From positions 1 through 30,629 of the forward strand of contig DASXYG010000052.1 of the NCBI GenBank assembly GCA_036502625.1: DNA of 30,629 bases, given 5' to 3'. The position numbers were made by a program, and so were the translations under genes. The notes beneath the pieces are model-generated. The model did not search any database and had not been told where the DNA came from. It was given only the letters and a program-made list of their open reading frames with translations. The DNA comes from DASXYG01 sp036502625 (GTDB lineage: Bacteria; Actinomycetota; Actinomycetes; Streptosporangiales; Streptosporangiaceae). Positions 29,389 through 30,629 of this stretch are shown in pieces. The stretch's first letter is position 1, and each line of letters begins with the position of its first letter.

Positions 29389-30189
29389 ATGGCCGTCATG
29401 CGCGCATTCGAGAGAGTGTCCCGCGAGTTGCTGTTGTGGATCCACGACCAGGCGGGCGCCGACACCCGGAAGACCGTCGACCCCGGCGCGTTCCCCGGCC
29501 GCGACGAACGGGTGGGCCTCGACGCCGCCGTGGAGTACCTGGTGCGCCAGGGCCTCGTCGAGCCGCGCCGCCGCCGGTCCGCGTCCGGGCCCGTCACGCT
29601 CACGCCGTACGGCCTGGACATCGCCGTACGCGAGAAGTCCCGGCCGCACCGGCGCCGCCGGGCGCGCGCCAACCTGCTCCGCTGGGCCTACGACCAGCCG
29701 GCCGCGCGGCACGCGCCCGGCGCCGACGCCACGCTGCTCGCCCGCGACCCGCGTTCGGTGATCGACGGCGAGATGATGACGATCGAGGAGCTGAACGCCG
29801 CTGCGCGCGACCTGCGCGACGCCGGGCTGGCCACGATCAGCGGCCAGGACATGAACGGCGGCTTCGCCATCGGCCTCACCGAGGCGGGCATCGCCCAGGT
29901 CGAGCGGCACGGCCGCGAGATGCCGCTCGCCGCCCCCGTGCCGGACCGGGCGGGCGGTGCGCTGCTCGGCTACGCGCAGGCCGTACGCCAGGCCGTCCCC
30001 GCGCTGCACCTCGGCGCGGCCACCGCGGGCGCCGTCGCCGACGCGGCCGAGACGATCGAGACGGAGCTCGGCCGGCTCACACCGGATGCCGACGCCGTGC
30101 ACGCCGCCGCCACGACGATCCGCACCGCGCTGCGCGGCACGACCGACAACGCGCTGGCCGCCCTGCTCCTGCGGGCGTGCCCGCCGTGA
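29389..30189 (+). CDS. Hypothetical protein with two winged-helix-like segments
   Basis: 266 residues, soluble. Two similar segments suggest repeated winged helices: residues about 40-82 (AAVEYLVRQGLVEPRRR, VTLTPYGLDIAV) and about 130-170 (EELNAAARDLRDAGLATIS, IGLTEAGIAQVERHG). A very basic stretch (RPHRRRRARANLLRW) lies between them. The C-terminal third is helical and alanine-rich. A DNA-binding role is possible but not shown. Start: ATG 29389, or ATG 29398 three codons later; the purine-rich GAGGGCGAAGG precedes both. The 126-bp gap after copC holds no other gene. Confidence 0.7.
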   Translation: MAVMRAFERVSRELLLWIHDQAGADTRKTVDPGAFPGRDERVGLDAAVEYLVRQGLVEPRRRRSASGPVTLTPYGLDIAVREKSRPHRRRRARANLLRWAYDQPAARHAPGADATLLARDPRSVIDGEMMTIEELNAAARDLRDAGLATISGQDMNGGFAIGLTEAGIAQVERHGREMPLAAPVPDRAGGALLGYAQAVRQAVPALHLGAATAGAVADAAETIETELGRLTPDADAVHAAATTIRTALRGTTDNALAALLLRACPP

Positions 30190-30193
30190 CGCG

Positions 30194-30629
30194 CTAGCGG
30201 GCGTACGGGTAGGTGAACGGGCCCTGCGGGGAGTCGTCGGGGCCGGTGGTGCGCGGGCGCTGCTGCGGGCCGTACCTCATACGCTCGCGCTGCCGCGCGC
30301 GCCACTGCTGGTAGAGCCGGATCATCTCGTCGCGGAAGTCGTCACGGGTGGAGTGGCGGCTGCGGAGGTGGCGTTTCGGACTGGTGTCGGCGCCCGGCGC
30401 GGACGTCGGCCGGGCGTGCGCCGGGACCGTACGCGGGTGGGCCAGTGGGCGCGCCGCGTGGGCCGGGCCGCGGGTGCGCGACGGGACCACGCGGACGGGC
30501 GGTGACGGGGGCGGCGGCGCGGCCACGGAATGCGACGCGGCCGGCGCCGGGAGGGTCTCGATGCCGGACGGGCGGCTCCGCGCGGTGATGAACCCGCCGA
30601 CCACGAACACCGAGCACGCGATGGCCGCC
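30194..30629 (-). CDS. Partial membrane-anchored hypothetical protein (5' end outside window)
   Basis: The visible C-terminal 144 residues remain open to the edge of the window. They begin with a hydrophobic run (AAIACSVFVVGGFI) that is probably the end of a transmembrane segment. A Pro/Ala-rich linker follows, then a charged helical tail (STRDDFRDEMIRLYQQWRARQRERMRYG). A GTG at 30610 could give a complete 138-residue protein, but the hydrophobic segment continues upstream, so the true start is likely beyond 30629. No family recognised. It ends 4 bases from the convergent gene at 30189. Confidence 0.55.
   Translation of the reverse strand, partial: AAIACSVFVVGGFITARSRPSGIETLPAPAASHSVAAPPPPSPPVRVVPSRTRGPAHAARPLAHPRTVPAHARPTSAPGADTSPKRHLRSRHSTRDDFRDEMIRLYQQWRARQRERMRYGPQQRPRTTGPDDSPQGPFTYPYAR

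Noticed and set aside
1..30629. tRNA or rRNA genes
   Set aside because: No cloverleaf with a TTCGANTC-type T-loop in the right context, nor rRNA sequence, was found on reading.

Overview
The window is high-GC DNA with GTG starts, many 4-base GTGA stop/start overlaps, a two-domain geosmin synthase and DUF1023, MmyB-like and IclR families. This points to a filamentous actinomycete. A member of the Streptosporangiales (Actinomadura-like) is my guess; there is no rRNA or marker gene here to settle it.

Layout. 1-950: a universal stress protein and a convergent small membrane protein. 954-2490: a gene-free tract of roughly 380-bp tandem repeats. 2493-3163: a frameshifted membrane-anchored protein. 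3272-18686: a one-carbon (tetrahydrofolate) island. It holds a MetV-like/MetF pair, a DmdA/GcvT-type demethylase, purU, a TetR regulator with a hotdog thioesterase, an IclR regulator, and an operon of dimethylglycine oxidase followed by soxB-soxD-soxA-soxG. 18703-21198: an alpha/beta hydrolase, an XRE/MmyB regulator and a dienelactone hydrolase. 21187-25618: geosmin synthase downstream of an acyltransferase and a DUF1023 hydrolase on the same strand. 25860-27406: a second IclR regulator and a YbaK-type deacylase. 27484-29262: a copper-handling trio (membrane protein, YcnI, CopC). 29389-end: a hypothetical winged-helix-like protein and a partial membrane-anchored protein.

How the genes work together. 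Dimethylglycine oxidase and sarcosine oxidase strip N-methyl groups (dimethylglycine to sarcosine to glycine) and pass formaldehyde-level carbon to THF. MetF can reduce methylene-THF, PurU can release THF from formyl-THF, and the DmdA-like protein probably moves a methyl group from an unidentified donor to THF. An inverted repeat GTTGC-N7-GCAAC lies before purU and before the dimethylglycine oxidase operon. Close variants lie in the metV/dmdA-like divergent promoter and over the start codon of the second IclR gene. I infer one IclR regulon covering the island.

Most unusual content. soxA carries an in-frame insert of about 1.16 kb, most of it a 39-bp (13-residue) repeat array in which many units contain a small palindrome. 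The insert sits inside the dinucleotide-binding fold. purU carries a separate in-frame insert of about 126 bp made largely of hairpins. Three gene-free tracts share a dispersed roughly 19-bp GC-rich core in both orientations.
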